Assembly: GCA_965214975.1 (NCBI GenBank)
Contig: OZ244055.1
Location: 2,170,001-2,234,000 of the forward strand
Direction: 5' to 3'
DNA: 64,000 nucleotides
From: JAJEBT01 sp965214975
GTDB taxonomy: Bacteria; Pseudomonadota; Alphaproteobacteria; MPNO01; UBA830
How positions within the stretch are numbered: position 1 is the stretch's first letter; every line of letters begins with the position of its first letter. Under the pieces are notes generated by a model. That model did no database searches. It was not told the DNA's origin and saw only the letters and a list, made by a program, of their open reading frames with translations. This document shows, one piece after another, positions 54,675 to 63,829 of the stretch. A program made the position numbers and the translations under genes.

Positions 54675-55760
54675 ATGACCTTCGACCCCTGTCGTCCCTT
54701 CAACGATCTTCCGAACCTGCCGCCGGCTTCGGAAATCGAGACAAGGGACGTTCTTCGCAGCTGCATCGCCGCGCGCGCGGCACTGGCGGAGCTCAGCGTC
54801 TCCGCAAGGTTCGTCCCGAACCAGGCGATGCTGATCAACTCGATCCCCCTGCTCGAAGCGCAGGCGAGTTGCGAGATCGAGAACATCGTCACGACGACCG
54901 ACCGGCTGTTCCGCCATGCCGGCGACACGGCGGGACGGGCGGATCCCGCCACCAGGGAAGCCCTGCGCTGCCGCACCGCCTTGCAGCGCGGTTTCGAGAT
55001 GCTGCAGCGACGTCCGGTCTCGACCGTCATGGCGGTCGAGATCTGCCGGACGGTCAAGGGTGCGGAGCTGGACATTCGCGACACGCCGGGCACGACCCTG
55101 AAGAACGACGCAACCGGCGAGGTCGTCTACACGCCGCCGGAGGGAGAGGGCGTTCTCCGGACCAAGCTGGCCAACTGGGAACGTTACATTCACGAGGCCG
55201 AGGAAGTCGACCCGCTAATCCGGCTTGCGGTCATGCACTACCAGTTCGAGGCGATCCATCCGTTCATCGACGGAAACGGCCGCACCGGACGCGTGCTGAA
55301 CCTGCTCTATCTCGTCGACAAGAACCTGCTGGACATTCCTGTTCTCTATCTCAGTCGGCACGCCATCCGGAACAGGACGCTGTACTACCGGCATCTGCTT
55401 GAAGTGACGACCCGGCAGGCTTGGGAAACGTGGATACTCTTCATGCTTGAGGCCGTCAGAACGGCAGCCGAATGGACCACGGAGAAGATCCATGCGGTTC
55501 GCGAACTTCTCGACGAGACAGCCGCCGGAATTCGACGGAAGATGCCGAAGATCTATTCCCGCGAACTGGCGGAACTGATCTTCGTGTATCCCTGTTGCCG
55601 AATCAGCGATGCGGTTGCAGCGGACATCGCCAAGCGCCAGACGTCCGCCGTCTACCTGAACGCCCTCGCGGCCGAAGGTATCCTCAAGCAAATCAAGGTG
55701 GGGCGCGAGAACTTCTACATCAACCTGCCGCTCCTGGCGCTTCTGACCGAGCGCGAGTGA
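54675..55760 (+). CDS. Fic-domain AMP-transferase with inhibitory N-terminus and winged-helix tail
   Basis: 361 residues from ATG 54675. The N-terminal Fic_N domain carries the inhibitory helix 'EAQASCEIENIVTTTD' (S-x-x-x-E-N pattern, class II). The catalytic motif 'IHPFIDGNGRTGRVLNLLYL' (HPFxxGNGRxxR) is complete and the flap region precedes it ('GEVVYTPPEGEGVL'). The C-terminal ~80 residues form a helix-turn-helix/winged helix ('CRISDAVAADIAKRQTSAVY'). Fic enzymes attach AMP to protein hydroxyls; the target is unknown. It might also regulate its own promoter. Confidence 0.93.
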   Translation: MTFDPCRPFNDLPNLPPASEIETRDVLRSCIAARAALAELSVSARFVPNQAMLINSIPLLEAQASCEIENIVTTTDRLFRHAGDTAGRADPATREALRCRTALQRGFEMLQRRPVSTVMAVEICRTVKGAELDIRDTPGTTLKNDATGEVVYTPPEGEGVLRTKLANWERYIHEAEEVDPLIRLAVMHYQFEAIHPFIDGNGRTGRVLNLLYLVDKNLLDIPVLYLSRHAIRNRTLYYRHLLEVTTRQAWETWILFMLEAVRTAAEWTTEKIHAVRELLDETAAGIRRKMPKIYSRELAELIFVYPCCRISDAVAADIAKRQTSAVYLNALAAEGILKQIKVGRENFYINLPLLALLTERE

Positions 55761-55937
55761 CCATGCGCAAGGCGGCGATGGCATGACGGCGCCTGCATGG
55801 CCTGACCGTTGCGCCCGATCGATGCCTGGAGGCACGCCGACGTTCGCGACCGGGGACGGCGAGCGCTCGCCGTGGCAAGGCAGGCCGCCGCCTTGCGGAC
55901 GCGCAACTCGCGTTTCCATGGAAATGGGGAATACGGC

Positions 55938-56147
55938 ATGAACAGGCGATTGACAGCCATTGTCGAGCGTGAGGGAGCGGGGTGCGTCGCGCTGTGTCCC
56001 GAAGTGGACGTGGCCAGCCAGGGAGACGACGTTGCGGAGGCGCGGGCGAATCTCGAGGAAGCGCTGACCCTCTTTTTCGAGGTCGCTTCGCCGGAAGAGA
56101 CAGCGCGCCGCGCGAAACGGGAGTTTGCGTCACCGAGGTCGAGATAG
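55938..56147 (+). CDS. HicB-like antitoxin
   Basis: 69 residues: 'MNRRLTAIVEREGAGCVALC', 'PEVDVASQGDDVAEARANLE', 'EALTLFFEVASPEE', the degraded RNase-H-like HicB fold that masks HicA. No separate DNA-binding domain follows, as in short HicBs. The order antitoxin-first is one of the two known arrangements. The downstream hicA appears broken, so this may be an orphan antitoxin. Confidence 0.82.
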   Translation: MNRRLTAIVEREGAGCVALCPEVDVASQGDDVAEARANLEEALTLFFEVASPEETARRAKREFASPRSR

Positions 56148-56150
56148 CCG

Positions 56151-56345
56151 CTGGCCAGGCTGCGTCCGGTCTCCGGTCGGGACGTGCGCCGGACGCTCCG
56201 GACGCACGGATTTTCCGGAGTCCGTCGGCGCGGCGGCCACGTCGTCATGCGGATGTCCGGTGCCGGGGCCCGGCCACCCCGCGCAACGAGAGAACGGGCG
56301 CCCGCCGGTCGCGGTCCGCGGGACGGGAGCGGATCCGGCGCGCTT
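56151..56345 (+). pseudogene. hicA-like toxin relic
   Basis: Just after the hicB stop the plus strand reads 'LARLRPVSGRDVRRTLRTHG' and 'FSGVRRRGGHVVMRM', the N-terminal half of a HicA mRNA interferase including the catalytic His in 'GGHVVM'. There is no ATG/GTG/TTG at the proper start and the C-terminal strand-helix is not in the same frame; a plausible continuation ('VPGPGHPAQRENGRP' then 'GADPARFRRF') lies in another frame. The remaining ~100 bp to the pal promoter holds nothing else. Confidence 0.45.
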
Positions 56346-56448
56346 CCGGCGCTTCCGGAGCGGCGCTGCGGCGGCGCGCCGGGTTCGCTTGCCGGATCGC
56401 CGAATCTTCCTCACGGCAAAAATTGTTCCCGTCGATTCGGGCGGAATC

Positions 56449-56476
56449 TTGAAACCCGCCGCGATTCGTCTAACAT
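56449..56476 (+). promoter_or_regulatory. Promoter of pal
   Basis: TTGAAA (56449-56454), a 16-nt spacer and TAACAT (56471-56476), about 70 nt upstream of the pal ATG. Confidence 0.55.
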
Positions 56477-56546
56477 GCGTCGCGGCCCGTTCGTCCGTCG
56501 CGGTCGGCCCGCCGGATCCGTGCCGACCGATCAGAGGAGAATCGCG

Positions 56547-57101
56547 ATGCGACTCTTGCCTATCGCCTGTGCCTGCGCGGGTTTGCTGGCCGCCGCCTGC
56601 GAGTCTCCGCAGACCTCGGACTCCGCCGCGACCGGGACGGAGAACCCGCCCGCGGCCGCCGTCGGCGGGGCCGGGACCGGGGATGGGAGCGCCTCGGCGG
56701 CGCCGACCGTCGAGCGGCTCGGGGGCCTCACCGTCGGCAGCGCGGAGGACTTCGTCGTCAACGTCCGCGACCGGGTGCTGTTCGGCTTCGACAGTTTCGC
56801 CCTCTCCGAGGAGGCCAGGCGGATCGTCGCCAACCAGGCCGCCTGGCTCCGGAAGCACCCCGGCGTCAACGTGACCCTGGAAGGCCACGCCGACGAGCGC
56901 GGCACCCGCGAGTACAACCTGGCGCTCGGCGAACGGCGCGCCAATTCGGTCCGCGACCACATGGTCGAGCTCGGGATCGCGCCGGGCCGCATCTCGACCA
57001 TCAGCTACGGCAAGGAACGGCCGGTCGATTTCGCCTCCAACGAGGACGCCTGGCGCCGGAACCGGCGGGTGGTGACCGTGGTCGCGGGCGGCTCGAGCTG
57101 A
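56547..57101 (+). CDS. pal: Peptidoglycan-associated lipoprotein Pal
   Basis: 184 residues from ATG 56547 (GAGGAGA 6 nt upstream). Lipoprotein signal with lipobox 'LLAAAC' (Cys18), a low-complexity Gly/Ala linker, then an OmpA-like domain: 'DRVLFGFDSFALSEEARRIV', 'NVTLEGHADERGTREYNLAL' and 'GERRANSVRDHMVELGI' with the Asp and Arg that bind diaminopimelate. Outer-membrane anchor of the Tol-Pal system for envelope constriction. The tol genes themselves would be expected just upstream but are replaced here by accessory DNA. Confidence 0.96.
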   Translation: MRLLPIACACAGLLAAACESPQTSDSAATGTENPPAAAVGGAGTGDGSASAAPTVERLGGLTVGSAEDFVVNVRDRVLFGFDSFALSEEARRIVANQAAWLRKHPGVNVTLEGHADERGTREYNLALGERRANSVRDHMVELGIAPGRISTISYGKERPVDFASNEDAWRRNRRVVTVVAGGSS

Positions 57102-57123
57102 CGGGGCCGCCGGGAGGCGGGCG

Positions 57124-58068
57124 GTGCGGACGGCGATCCGGACCCGGCACGGAGGGAAGCCGGATGCGGCCCGGCGGCCGGCCGGCTTCCTGCTGGCGCT
57201 GGCCGCGGCCGCGTGGCTCTGGCCCGCGACGGCGGCGGCGCAGACCGGCGACTTCCGCGACGTCCTGAACCGGCTGGAACGGCTGCAGCGCGAGCTCGGC
57301 GATCTCCAGCGCCATGTCTACCGCGGCGAGGCGCCCCCCGCGGCGGCTCCGCCCGCCGACTCCGCCGCGGCCAAGGGGGTCTCGATCCGGCTCACGCAGT
57401 TCGGGAACGAGATCCGGAGACTGACGGGCCGCATCGAGGAGCTGGAGCACCGTCTCCGCGGCATCGGCGAACGCGTCGCCGCCGTCGAGAAGGGCGCCGC
57501 CGAGGCGCTGGCGGCGGCGGAAGGGCCGCCGCCGGAGCCGGAGGCCGCCGCGGGCGGCGGCGAGCCGGCGCCCGGCAGGCCCGAGGGCACGCTCGGCGTC
57601 ATTTCCGGCGGCGAGGCCTCTCCGGACGGGGCGGCGGGCGGCGCCCAGGCCGCCGCGGCGCCGCGGGTTCCGTCCGACGAGCCGCCCGGCGAGCGCTACG
57701 TCCGCGCGCTCGACCTGCTGCTGGACAAGGGGGACTACGCGGCCGCCGAGAAGGCCCTGCGGGAGTTCATCGAGCTGCACCCCGGGCACAGGCTCGCCGC
57801 CAACGCCTACTACTGGCTCGGCGAGACCCATTTCGTCCGCGGCAACTACCGCGACGCCGCGCTGACCTTCGGCAAGGGCTTCCCGATCCATTCGCGGAGC
57901 CCCAAGGCCCCGGATCTCCTGTACAAGCTGGGCGTGTCCCTGGCCCGGCTCGAGCGGCGCCGGGAGGCCTGCACCGCCTTCGAGACGCTGGCGAAGAGGT
58001 TTCCCGAAGCCGGCGTCCGCCTCGCGGGCCGCATCGAACGCGAGCGAAGCCTCAGCAAGTGCCGGTGA
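57124..58068 (+). CDS. cpoB: Cell division coordinator CpoB (YbgF)
   Basis: 314 residues from GTG 57124, 22 nt after pal. Signal peptide ('AGFLLALAAAAWLWPATAAA'), an N-terminal coiled-coil trimerisation region ('VLNRLERLQRELGDLQRHVY', then 'LTGRIEELEHRLRGIGERVA'), a long Ala/Gly/Pro linker, and C-terminal TPR units ('YVRALDLLLDKGDYAAAEKA', 'LAANAYYWLGETHFVRGNY'). It coordinates Tol-Pal with peptidoglycan synthesis at the septum. Translationally coupled to tilS (GTGA overlap). Confidence 0.92.
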   Translation: MRTAIRTRHGGKPDAARRPAGFLLALAAAAWLWPATAAAQTGDFRDVLNRLERLQRELGDLQRHVYRGEAPPAAAPPADSAAAKGVSIRLTQFGNEIRRLTGRIEELEHRLRGIGERVAAVEKGAAEALAAAEGPPPEPEAAAGGGEPAPGRPEGTLGVISGGEASPDGAAGGAQAAAAPRVPSDEPPGERYVRALDLLLDKGDYAAAEKALREFIELHPGHRLAANAYYWLGETHFVRGNYRDAALTFGKGFPIHSRSPKAPDLLYKLGVSLARLERRREACTAFETLAKRFPEAGVRLAGRIERERSLSKCR

Positions 58069-59363
58069 GCGGACCGCTCGGCGTCCGCGAATTCGGTGCG
58101 CTTGTCGCGCGGCTCGGGCCGTTCGGCCCGTCGCCGCGGATCGCCGCGGCGGTCTCGGGCGGCGCGGACAGCATGGCGTTGCTGCTGCTCGCCGCGCGCT
58201 GGGCGCCCGGGGCAGGCGCCCGCCTCGTGGCGCTCACCGTCGATCACGGCCTGCGCGCGGAATCGGCTGCCGAGGCCGCCCGCGTCGCGGCGTGGTGCGC
58301 CGCCCGCGGCATCGCGCACCGCGTGCTCGAATGGAGGGGCGCGAAGCCCGCGGCCGGCCTCCAGGAGGCCGCCCGGACGGCGCGCTACGGGCTTCTGGCC
58401 GGCTGGTGCCGCCGCGGCGGGATCGTGCATCTGCTTACGGGCCACAACGCGGGCGACCAGGCGGAGACCTTTCTCATGCGCCTGCGTCGCGGGAGCGGCG
58501 TCGCGGGACTCGCCGGCATGCCGGCGGTCGCGGTGCGCGACGGCGTCCGTGTTCTCCGACCGCTGCTCGGCGTCCGCCGCGAGAGGCTGGAGGCGGCTCT
58601 CGAGGCCGCCGGAGAGGCCTGGATCGAGGATCCGTCGAATCGCGATCCCGCCTTCGAGCGCGTGCGGGTGCGCGCCGACGCCGCCCGGCTGGAGGCGGCC
58701 GGGATCGCGTCCCGGGACGTGCTTCGGGCGGTGCGCGCGCTCGGGGAGCTGCGCGCCCGGAACGAGCGCGGGACCGCCCGGATCGCCGCGCGCGCGGTCG
58801 CGCTGTTTCCGGAGGGCCACGCGGAGGTCGACGGCGGCGCGTTCGCCGAGGCGGCGCCGGCGGTCCGCCGCCGTCTCCTGGCGGCGCTGCTCGGAACGGT
58901 CGGCGGACGGGTCCGCGGGCCGCGCGGCCTCGCGCTCGACCGGCTTGCCGACGGCTTCGCGGACGGTCTTCCGGCCGTCGGGCGGACGCTCGGCGGCTGC
59001 CTCGTCGAGCCGCGCGAGGGCGGGTTCCGCGTCTGCCGCGAGCCGGGGGTGATCCGCGACCGCCTGGCGCCCGGCGCCGGCGGCGTCTTCCGCTGGGACC
59101 GGCGTTTCGAGGTGCGCCTGCGCGATCCGCCGCCACGGGCCGAGGTCGCGCCGCTCGGCGCGGAGGGCTGGCGGACGGTCGCCGGCGAGGCCGCGGCCCG
59201 GCTTCCGGCGCCGGTGCGTTTCGGCCTGCCCGCGCTGTGGGCGGGCGGGCGGGTGGTCGAGATCCCTTTCGGGATCCTCCCCCGGCGCGGAGGCGCCCCG
59301 GCGATGTCGGCGCGGTTCCGGCCCCCCCTGCCGCTTTGCGGTCCGCCGTTCAGGGTTGCATAA
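58065..59363 (+). CDS. tilS: tRNA(Ile)-lysidine synthase
   Basis: 432 residues from GTG 58065. It adds lysine to C34 of the CAU-anticodon tRNA-Ile so it reads AUA. The PP-loop 'AVSGGADSMALLLLAARW' and the following 'ALTVDHGLRAESAAEAARVA' and 'TGHNAGDQAETFLMRLRRGSG' are canonical. The C-terminal domain is alphaproteobacterial in type. Overlaps the cpoB stop and precedes ftsH. Confidence 0.94.
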   Translation: MSGPLGVREFGALVARLGPFGPSPRIAAAVSGGADSMALLLLAARWAPGAGARLVALTVDHGLRAESAAEAARVAAWCAARGIAHRVLEWRGAKPAAGLQEAARTARYGLLAGWCRRGGIVHLLTGHNAGDQAETFLMRLRRGSGVAGLAGMPAVAVRDGVRVLRPLLGVRRERLEAALEAAGEAWIEDPSNRDPAFERVRVRADAARLEAAGIASRDVLRAVRALGELRARNERGTARIAARAVALFPEGHAEVDGGAFAEAAPAVRRRLLAALLGTVGGRVRGPRGLALDRLADGFADGLPAVGRTLGGCLVEPREGGFRVCREPGVIRDRLAPGAGGVFRWDRRFEVRLRDPPPRAEVAPLGAEGWRTVAGEAAARLPAPVRFGLPALWAGGRVVEIPFGILPRRGGAPAMSARFRPPLPLCGPPFRVA

Positions 59364-59364
59364 T
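59336..59364 (+). promoter_or_regulatory. Promoter of ftsH
   Basis: TTGCGG (59336-59341), a 17-nt spacer and CATAAT (59359-59364) at the very end of tilS; the chosen ftsH start is ~92 nt downstream. It would let ftsH be transcribed apart from pal-cpoB-tilS. Confidence 0.5.
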
Positions 59365-59455
59365 GGTGCCGTCGCCTTATCTAGTGCAGTGACTGGAGCG
59401 ATTCCGGCGGAGGATGCCGGCGGTCGCCCCGGGCCGCAATCCGGAGACCTCGTCC

Positions 59456-61393
59456 GTGGGCAATTTCGGCAGGAACCTTGCCTTGTGGGTCATCATCGGG
59501 CTTCTGCTCGTGGCCCTGTTCAACCTGTTCCAGCAGCCGTCGGGGCGCTCGGGCGGCTCGGCGATGGCGTTTTCCGAGTTCCTGGTCGACGTCGAGAGCG
59601 GCCAGGTCCGCGAGGTGACCATCAAGGGCAGCGAGATCTCGGGCGTCCGCAAGGACGGCCGCGCCTTCTCGACCTACGCGCCGCAGGATCCGGGCCTCGT
59701 CGAGAGGCTCCGTTCCGGCGGCGTCCTGATCCGCGCGGTGCCTTCCGACGACGGATCGCCGTCGCTGCTCAACATCCTGATCTCGTGGTTCCCGATGCTG
59801 CTCCTGATCGGCGTGTGGATCTTCTTCATGCGCCAGATGCAGTCCGGCGGCGGCAAGGCCATGGGGTTCGGAAAGTCGCGGGCGCGGCTTCTCAACGAGC
59901 GCTCCGGCCGCGTCACCTTTGAGGACGTCGCTGGCATCGAGGAGGCCAAGCAGGAGCTCGAGGAGGTCGTCGAGTTCCTGCGCGATCCGCGCAAGTTCCA
60001 GCGCCTCGGCGGGGAGATCCCGAAGGGGGTGCTTCTGGTCGGCCCTCCGGGCACCGGCAAGACGCTTCTCGCGCGCGCCATCGCCGGCGAGGCCAACGTG
60101 CCGTTCTTCACGATTTCCGGATCCGATTTCGTCGAGATGTTCGTCGGCGTCGGCGCGAGCCGCGTGCGCGACATGTTCGAGCAGGGCAAGAAGAACGCGC
60201 CCTGTATCGTCTTCATCGACGAGATCGACGCCGTCGGCCGCCACCGCGGCGCCGGCCTCGGCGGCGGCAACGACGAGCGCGAGCAGACGCTCAACCAGCT
60301 TCTCGTCGAGATGGACGGGTTCGAGGCCAACGAGGGCGTGATCCTGATCGCCGCGACCAACCGTCCGGACGTGCTCGACCCGGCGCTGCTGCGCCCGGGG
60401 CGTTTCGACCGCCAGGTGACGGTCCCCAATCCGGACATCGTGGGCCGCGAGCGGATCCTCGGGGTGCACATGGCGAAGGTGCCGCTCGGACCCGACGTCG
60501 ACGCCAAGGTCATCGCGCGCGGCACGCCGGGGTTCTCCGGCGCGGATCTCGCCAACCTCGTCAACGAGGCGGCCCTGCTCGCGGCGCGGCGCAACCGCCG
60601 CATGGTGACGATGGCGGATTTCGAGGACGCCAAGGACAAGGTGCTCATGGGCGCCGAACGGCGGTCGATGGTCATGACCGAGGACGAGAAGGCGCTCACC
60701 GCCTATCACGAGGCCGGACACGCGCTCGTCGCCCTCGCGGTGCCCAGGCACGACCCCCTTCACAAGGTCACCATCATTCCGCGGGGCCGCGCGCTCGGCG
60801 TCACCATGTCGCTGCCCGAGCGCGACCGCTACGGATTCTCCAGGGTCGAGCTGACCTCGAAGCTCGCGATGATGTTCGGCGGCCGGGTCGCCGAGGAGCT
60901 GGTCTTCGGGCTCGAGAACGTCACCACCGGCGCCGGGGACGACATCCGCCAGGCGACCGAGCTGGCGCGCCGGATGGTCACCGAATTCGGGTTCTCGGAG
61001 GAACTCGGGCCGCTGCGCTACACCGACAACGAGCAGGAGGTGTTCCTCGGGCACTCGGTCACGCAGCGCAAGAACGTCTCCGACAGGACGGCCGAGAGGA
61101 TCGACGCCGAGATCCGCAGGCTGATCGACGAGGCCGAGAAAAAGGCCCGCGAGGTGCTGACCGAGCGCCGCGACGACCTCGAGACGCTCGCCCGGGCGCT
61201 GCTCGAGCACGAGAACCTTTCCGGCGACGAGGTCCAGGCCGTGCTGCGCGGCGAGGAGATCGAGCGGCCCTCGGCCGAGGAGCCGCCGGCGGGTGCGGAA
61301 CGGAAGTCGTCGGTGCCCGCGTCGGGGGGCCGCAGGTCCGGCGAGGGCGCGGCGCCCGGGGGCCTGGAGCCCGAACCGCAGCCGGGAACCTGA
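59456..61393 (+). CDS. ftsH: ATP-dependent zinc metalloprotease FtsH
   Basis: 645 residues from GTG 59456 (GGAGA 8 nt upstream); the family N-terminus 'GNFGRNLALWVIIGLLLVAL' begins here, while an earlier in-frame ATG at 59414 sits directly on its GGAGG. Two N-terminal transmembrane helices flank a periplasmic domain. AAA+: Walker A 'LVGPPGTGKTLLARA', Walker B 'CIVFIDEIDAVGRHRG' and SRH 'AATNRPDVLDPALLRPGRFD'. Zinc site 'AYHEAGHALVAL'. It degrades membrane and short-lived proteins, including enzymes of lipid A synthesis. The C-terminus is a variable Glu/Pro tail. Confidence 0.97.
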   Translation: MGNFGRNLALWVIIGLLLVALFNLFQQPSGRSGGSAMAFSEFLVDVESGQVREVTIKGSEISGVRKDGRAFSTYAPQDPGLVERLRSGGVLIRAVPSDDGSPSLLNILISWFPMLLLIGVWIFFMRQMQSGGGKAMGFGKSRARLLNERSGRVTFEDVAGIEEAKQELEEVVEFLRDPRKFQRLGGEIPKGVLLVGPPGTGKTLLARAIAGEANVPFFTISGSDFVEMFVGVGASRVRDMFEQGKKNAPCIVFIDEIDAVGRHRGAGLGGGNDEREQTLNQLLVEMDGFEANEGVILIAATNRPDVLDPALLRPGRFDRQVTVPNPDIVGRERILGVHMAKVPLGPDVDAKVIARGTPGFSGADLANLVNEAALLAARRNRRMVTMADFEDAKDKVLMGAERRSMVMTEDEKALTAYHEAGHALVALAVPRHDPLHKVTIIPRGRALGVTMSLPERDRYGFSRVELTSKLAMMFGGRVAEELVFGLENVTTGAGDDIRQATELARRMVTEFGFSEELGPLRYTDNEQEVFLGHSVTQRKNVSDRTAERIDAEIRRLIDEAEKKAREVLTERRDDLETLARALLEHENLSGDEVQAVLRGEEIERPSAEEPPAGAERKSSVPASGGRRSGEGAAPGGLEPEPQPGT

Positions 61394-61439
61394 TTCCCGC
61401 GGCAGGACCGCCGCCCGGAACCGGACAGGCCTGCGCGCG

Positions 61440-62480
61440 ATGCCGGATGCGGTGCTTCACCCGCTCGTGACCGCCGGAACGGCCGCCGGCGCGCGGACGC
61501 TGGCGGGCGGCTGGGCCGCGTTCCGCGAGGTCGAGGATCTCGCGGACGCCGGCGGATCGCCGCCCCGGCGCATGGACGCCGGCGAGGCCGAGGCCCGCCA
61601 CCCCGAACGCATGGCCGCGCTCGCGTCCCCGCGCCCGCCCTTCGCGGGCGTCGGTCTCGGGCGCCCGCGTCTGGTCGCGGTCGTGAACGTCACCCCGGAC
61701 AGCTTTTCCGACGGCGGCGACTGCGCCGACCCCGGACGCGCCGTCGAGCGCGTCGGCGAGCTGGCGTCCGCGGGCGCGAGCCTGGTCGACATCGGCGGCG
61801 AGTCGACCCGTCCCGGAGCGTCCGGGGTTCCGGTGCGCGAGGAGCTGCGGCGGGTTCTTCCGGTGGTCGAGGCCGCGGCGCGCCTCGGGCTTCCGGTGTC
61901 GGTCGACACCCGCCGGGCCGAGGTCATGCGCGAGGCGGTCGCCGCCGGCGCCTCCGTCGTCAACGACGTCTCCGCGCTCGCGGGCGACGACGGCGCGCTC
62001 GAGGCGGTCGCCGGCTCGTCGGCGTCGGTGGTGCTCGTGCACATGCAGGGAACCCCGGCGACGATGCAGGCCGCGCCGCGCTACCGGCTCGCTTCCGCCG
62101 ACGTCTTCGGATGGCTCGGGAAAAGGGTCGCCGCCTGCGCGGCCGCGGGCATCGACCGCGGCCGCATCTGCGTCGACCCCGGCATCGGCTTCGGCAAGAC
62201 CGACGCCCACAACGTGGAGATCCTCGACCGCGCGGCGCTGTTCCACGGCCTGGGGTGCGCCGTCATGTTCGGGGTCTCGCGCAAGAGCTTCATCGGCCGC
62301 CTGGCGGGCGTGGCGCGGCCGGCGGACCGGCTTGCCGGAACGGTCATGGCGACGGCGGTCGCGCTCTCGCGCGGCATCCAGCTGCACCGCGTGCACGATG
62401 TCGCGGAGATGCGCCAGGCCCTGGACGTCTGGCAGGCGCTGGCCGACGGAAGGCGCCGCCGGGAGGGAGGGGACGGATGA
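61440..62480 (+). CDS. folP: Dihydropteroate synthase
   Basis: 346 residues. It condenses 4-aminobenzoate with 6-hydroxymethyl-dihydropterin pyrophosphate in folate synthesis (sulfonamide target). 'LVAVVNVTPDSFSDGGDCA' and 'LVDIGGESTRPGASGVPVRE' bind pyrophosphate and pterin; 'VSVDTRRAEVMREAVAAGA' and 'PGIGFGKTDAHNVEIL' complete the TIM-barrel sites. The ~75-residue N-terminal extension before the barrel is longer than in E. coli. It overlaps glmM by 4 nt. Confidence 0.95.
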   Translation: MPDAVLHPLVTAGTAAGARTLAGGWAAFREVEDLADAGGSPPRRMDAGEAEARHPERMAALASPRPPFAGVGLGRPRLVAVVNVTPDSFSDGGDCADPGRAVERVGELASAGASLVDIGGESTRPGASGVPVREELRRVLPVVEAAARLGLPVSVDTRRAEVMREAVAAGASVVNDVSALAGDDGALEAVAGSSASVVLVHMQGTPATMQAAPRYRLASADVFGWLGKRVAACAAAGIDRGRICVDPGIGFGKTDAHNVEILDRAALFHGLGCAVMFGVSRKSFIGRLAGVARPADRLAGTVMATAVALSRGIQLHRVHDVAEMRQALDVWQALADGRRRREGGDG

Positions 62481-63829
62481 AACTGTTCGGCACCGACGGG
62501 CTTCGCGGACGGGCGAATTCGGCCCCGATGACCGCGGAGACCGTGCTGCGGCTCGGCATGGCCGCGGGGCGGGTCTTCACCCGGGGCCCGCACCGCCACC
62601 AGGTGGTGATTGGCAAGGACACGCGCCTTTCCGGATACATGTTCGAGGCGGCGTTGATCTCCGGCTTCACCGCGGTCGGCATGGACGTCGTCCTGCTCGG
62701 CCCGATCCCCACGCCCGCGGTCGCCATGCTGACGCGCAGCCTGCGCGCCGACCTCGGGGTCATGATCTCGGCTTCCCACAACCCGTTCGAGGACAACGGA
62801 ATCAAGCTGTTCGGCCCCGACGGCCACAAGCTGTCGGACCGTGTCGAGCGCCGGATCGAGGGGATGGTCTCCGCCGGCGGGCCGGACGGCCTGGCCGCGC
62901 CCGCCGGCTTCGGCCATGCCCGCCGGCTGAACGACGTCCGGGGGCGCTACATCGAGTTCGTCAAGTCGACCTTCCCGCGGGAACGGCGGCTCGACGGCCT
63001 GAAGATCGCCCTCGACTGCGCCCACGGCGCCGCCTACAGGGTCGCCCCGGCGGTGCTGTGGGAACTCGGCGCGGACGTCGAGACCCGCGGCGTCGCGCCG
63101 GACGGGTTCAACATCAACCGGGAGTGCGGAAGCACCTGCCCGGAAGCCCTGACCCGGCTGGTCCGCGACAGCGGCGCGGACGTCGGGATCTCGCTCGACG
63201 GCGACGGCGACCGCGTCGTCGTCGCCGACCACGAGGGGACGGTGCTCGACGGCGACCAGCTCCTCGCGGCGATCGCCCGCTCGTGGCATGCCGACGGGCG
63301 GCTCTCCGGCGGCGCGGTGGTCGCGAGCGTGATGTCCAACCTCGGTCTCGAGAGACACCTGCGGGGCCTCGGGATCGGGCTCGTGCGCGCGCAGGTCGGC
63401 GACCGCCACGTCGTCGAGCGCATGCGCGCCCACGGATGCAACCTGGGCGGCGAGCAGTCCGGCCACATCGTGCTCGCGGACCATTCGACGACCGGGGACG
63501 GGCTGCTGGCGGCGCTCCAGATCCTGGCGGTCGTGGTCGCCGAGGACCGCCCCCTCCGCGACGTCGGCAGGTGCTTCGAGCCGATGCCGCAGGTTCTGGA
63601 GAACGTCGGCGCCGGCGCCGGCCGGCCGCTCGCCGCCGCCGCCGTCGTCGCGGCGGTGCGCGACGGCGAGCGGCGCCTCGGCGACGCCGGGCGGCTGGTG
63701 ATCCGGGAATCGGGGACCGAGCCGCTGATCCGCGTGATGGCGGAAGGGGAGGATCCCGAAACCGTGAGGGCGGTCGCCGGCGACGTCGTGCGGGCGATCT
63801 CGGAAGCGGCCGGGGCGGACGGGGAATGA
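62477..63829 (+). CDS. glmM: Phosphoglucosamine mutase
   Basis: 450 residues. It interconverts glucosamine-6-P and glucosamine-1-P for UDP-GlcNAc, feeding peptidoglycan and LPS. The start 'KLFGTDGLRGRANSAPMTAE', the phosphoserine loop 'GVMISASHNPFEDNGIKLFG', the metal loop 'GISLDGDGDRVVVADHEG', the sugar loop 'NLGGEQSGHIVLAD' and the phosphate loop 'RESGTEPLIRVMAEGED' are all present. ATGA overlap with folP, and overlap with the next gene. Confidence 0.97.
   Translation: MKLFGTDGLRGRANSAPMTAETVLRLGMAAGRVFTRGPHRHQVVIGKDTRLSGYMFEAALISGFTAVGMDVVLLGPIPTPAVAMLTRSLRADLGVMISASHNPFEDNGIKLFGPDGHKLSDRVERRIEGMVSAGGPDGLAAPAGFGHARRLNDVRGRYIEFVKSTFPRERRLDGLKIALDCAHGAAYRVAPAVLWELGADVETRGVAPDGFNINRECGSTCPEALTRLVRDSGADVGISLDGDGDRVVVADHEGTVLDGDQLLAAIARSWHADGRLSGGAVVASVMSNLGLERHLRGLGIGLVRAQVGDRHVVERMRAHGCNLGGEQSGHIVLADHSTTGDGLLAALQILAVVVAEDRPLRDVGRCFEPMPQVLENVGAGAGRPLAAAAVVAAVRDGERRLGDAGRLVIRESGTEPLIRVMAEGEDPETVRAVAGDVVRAISEAAGADGE

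Noticed and set aside
59414..59455. Earlier ATG start for ftsH
   Set aside because: Its GGAGG directly touches the ATG, and the family N-terminus starts at the GTG at 59456, which has a properly spaced GGAGA.
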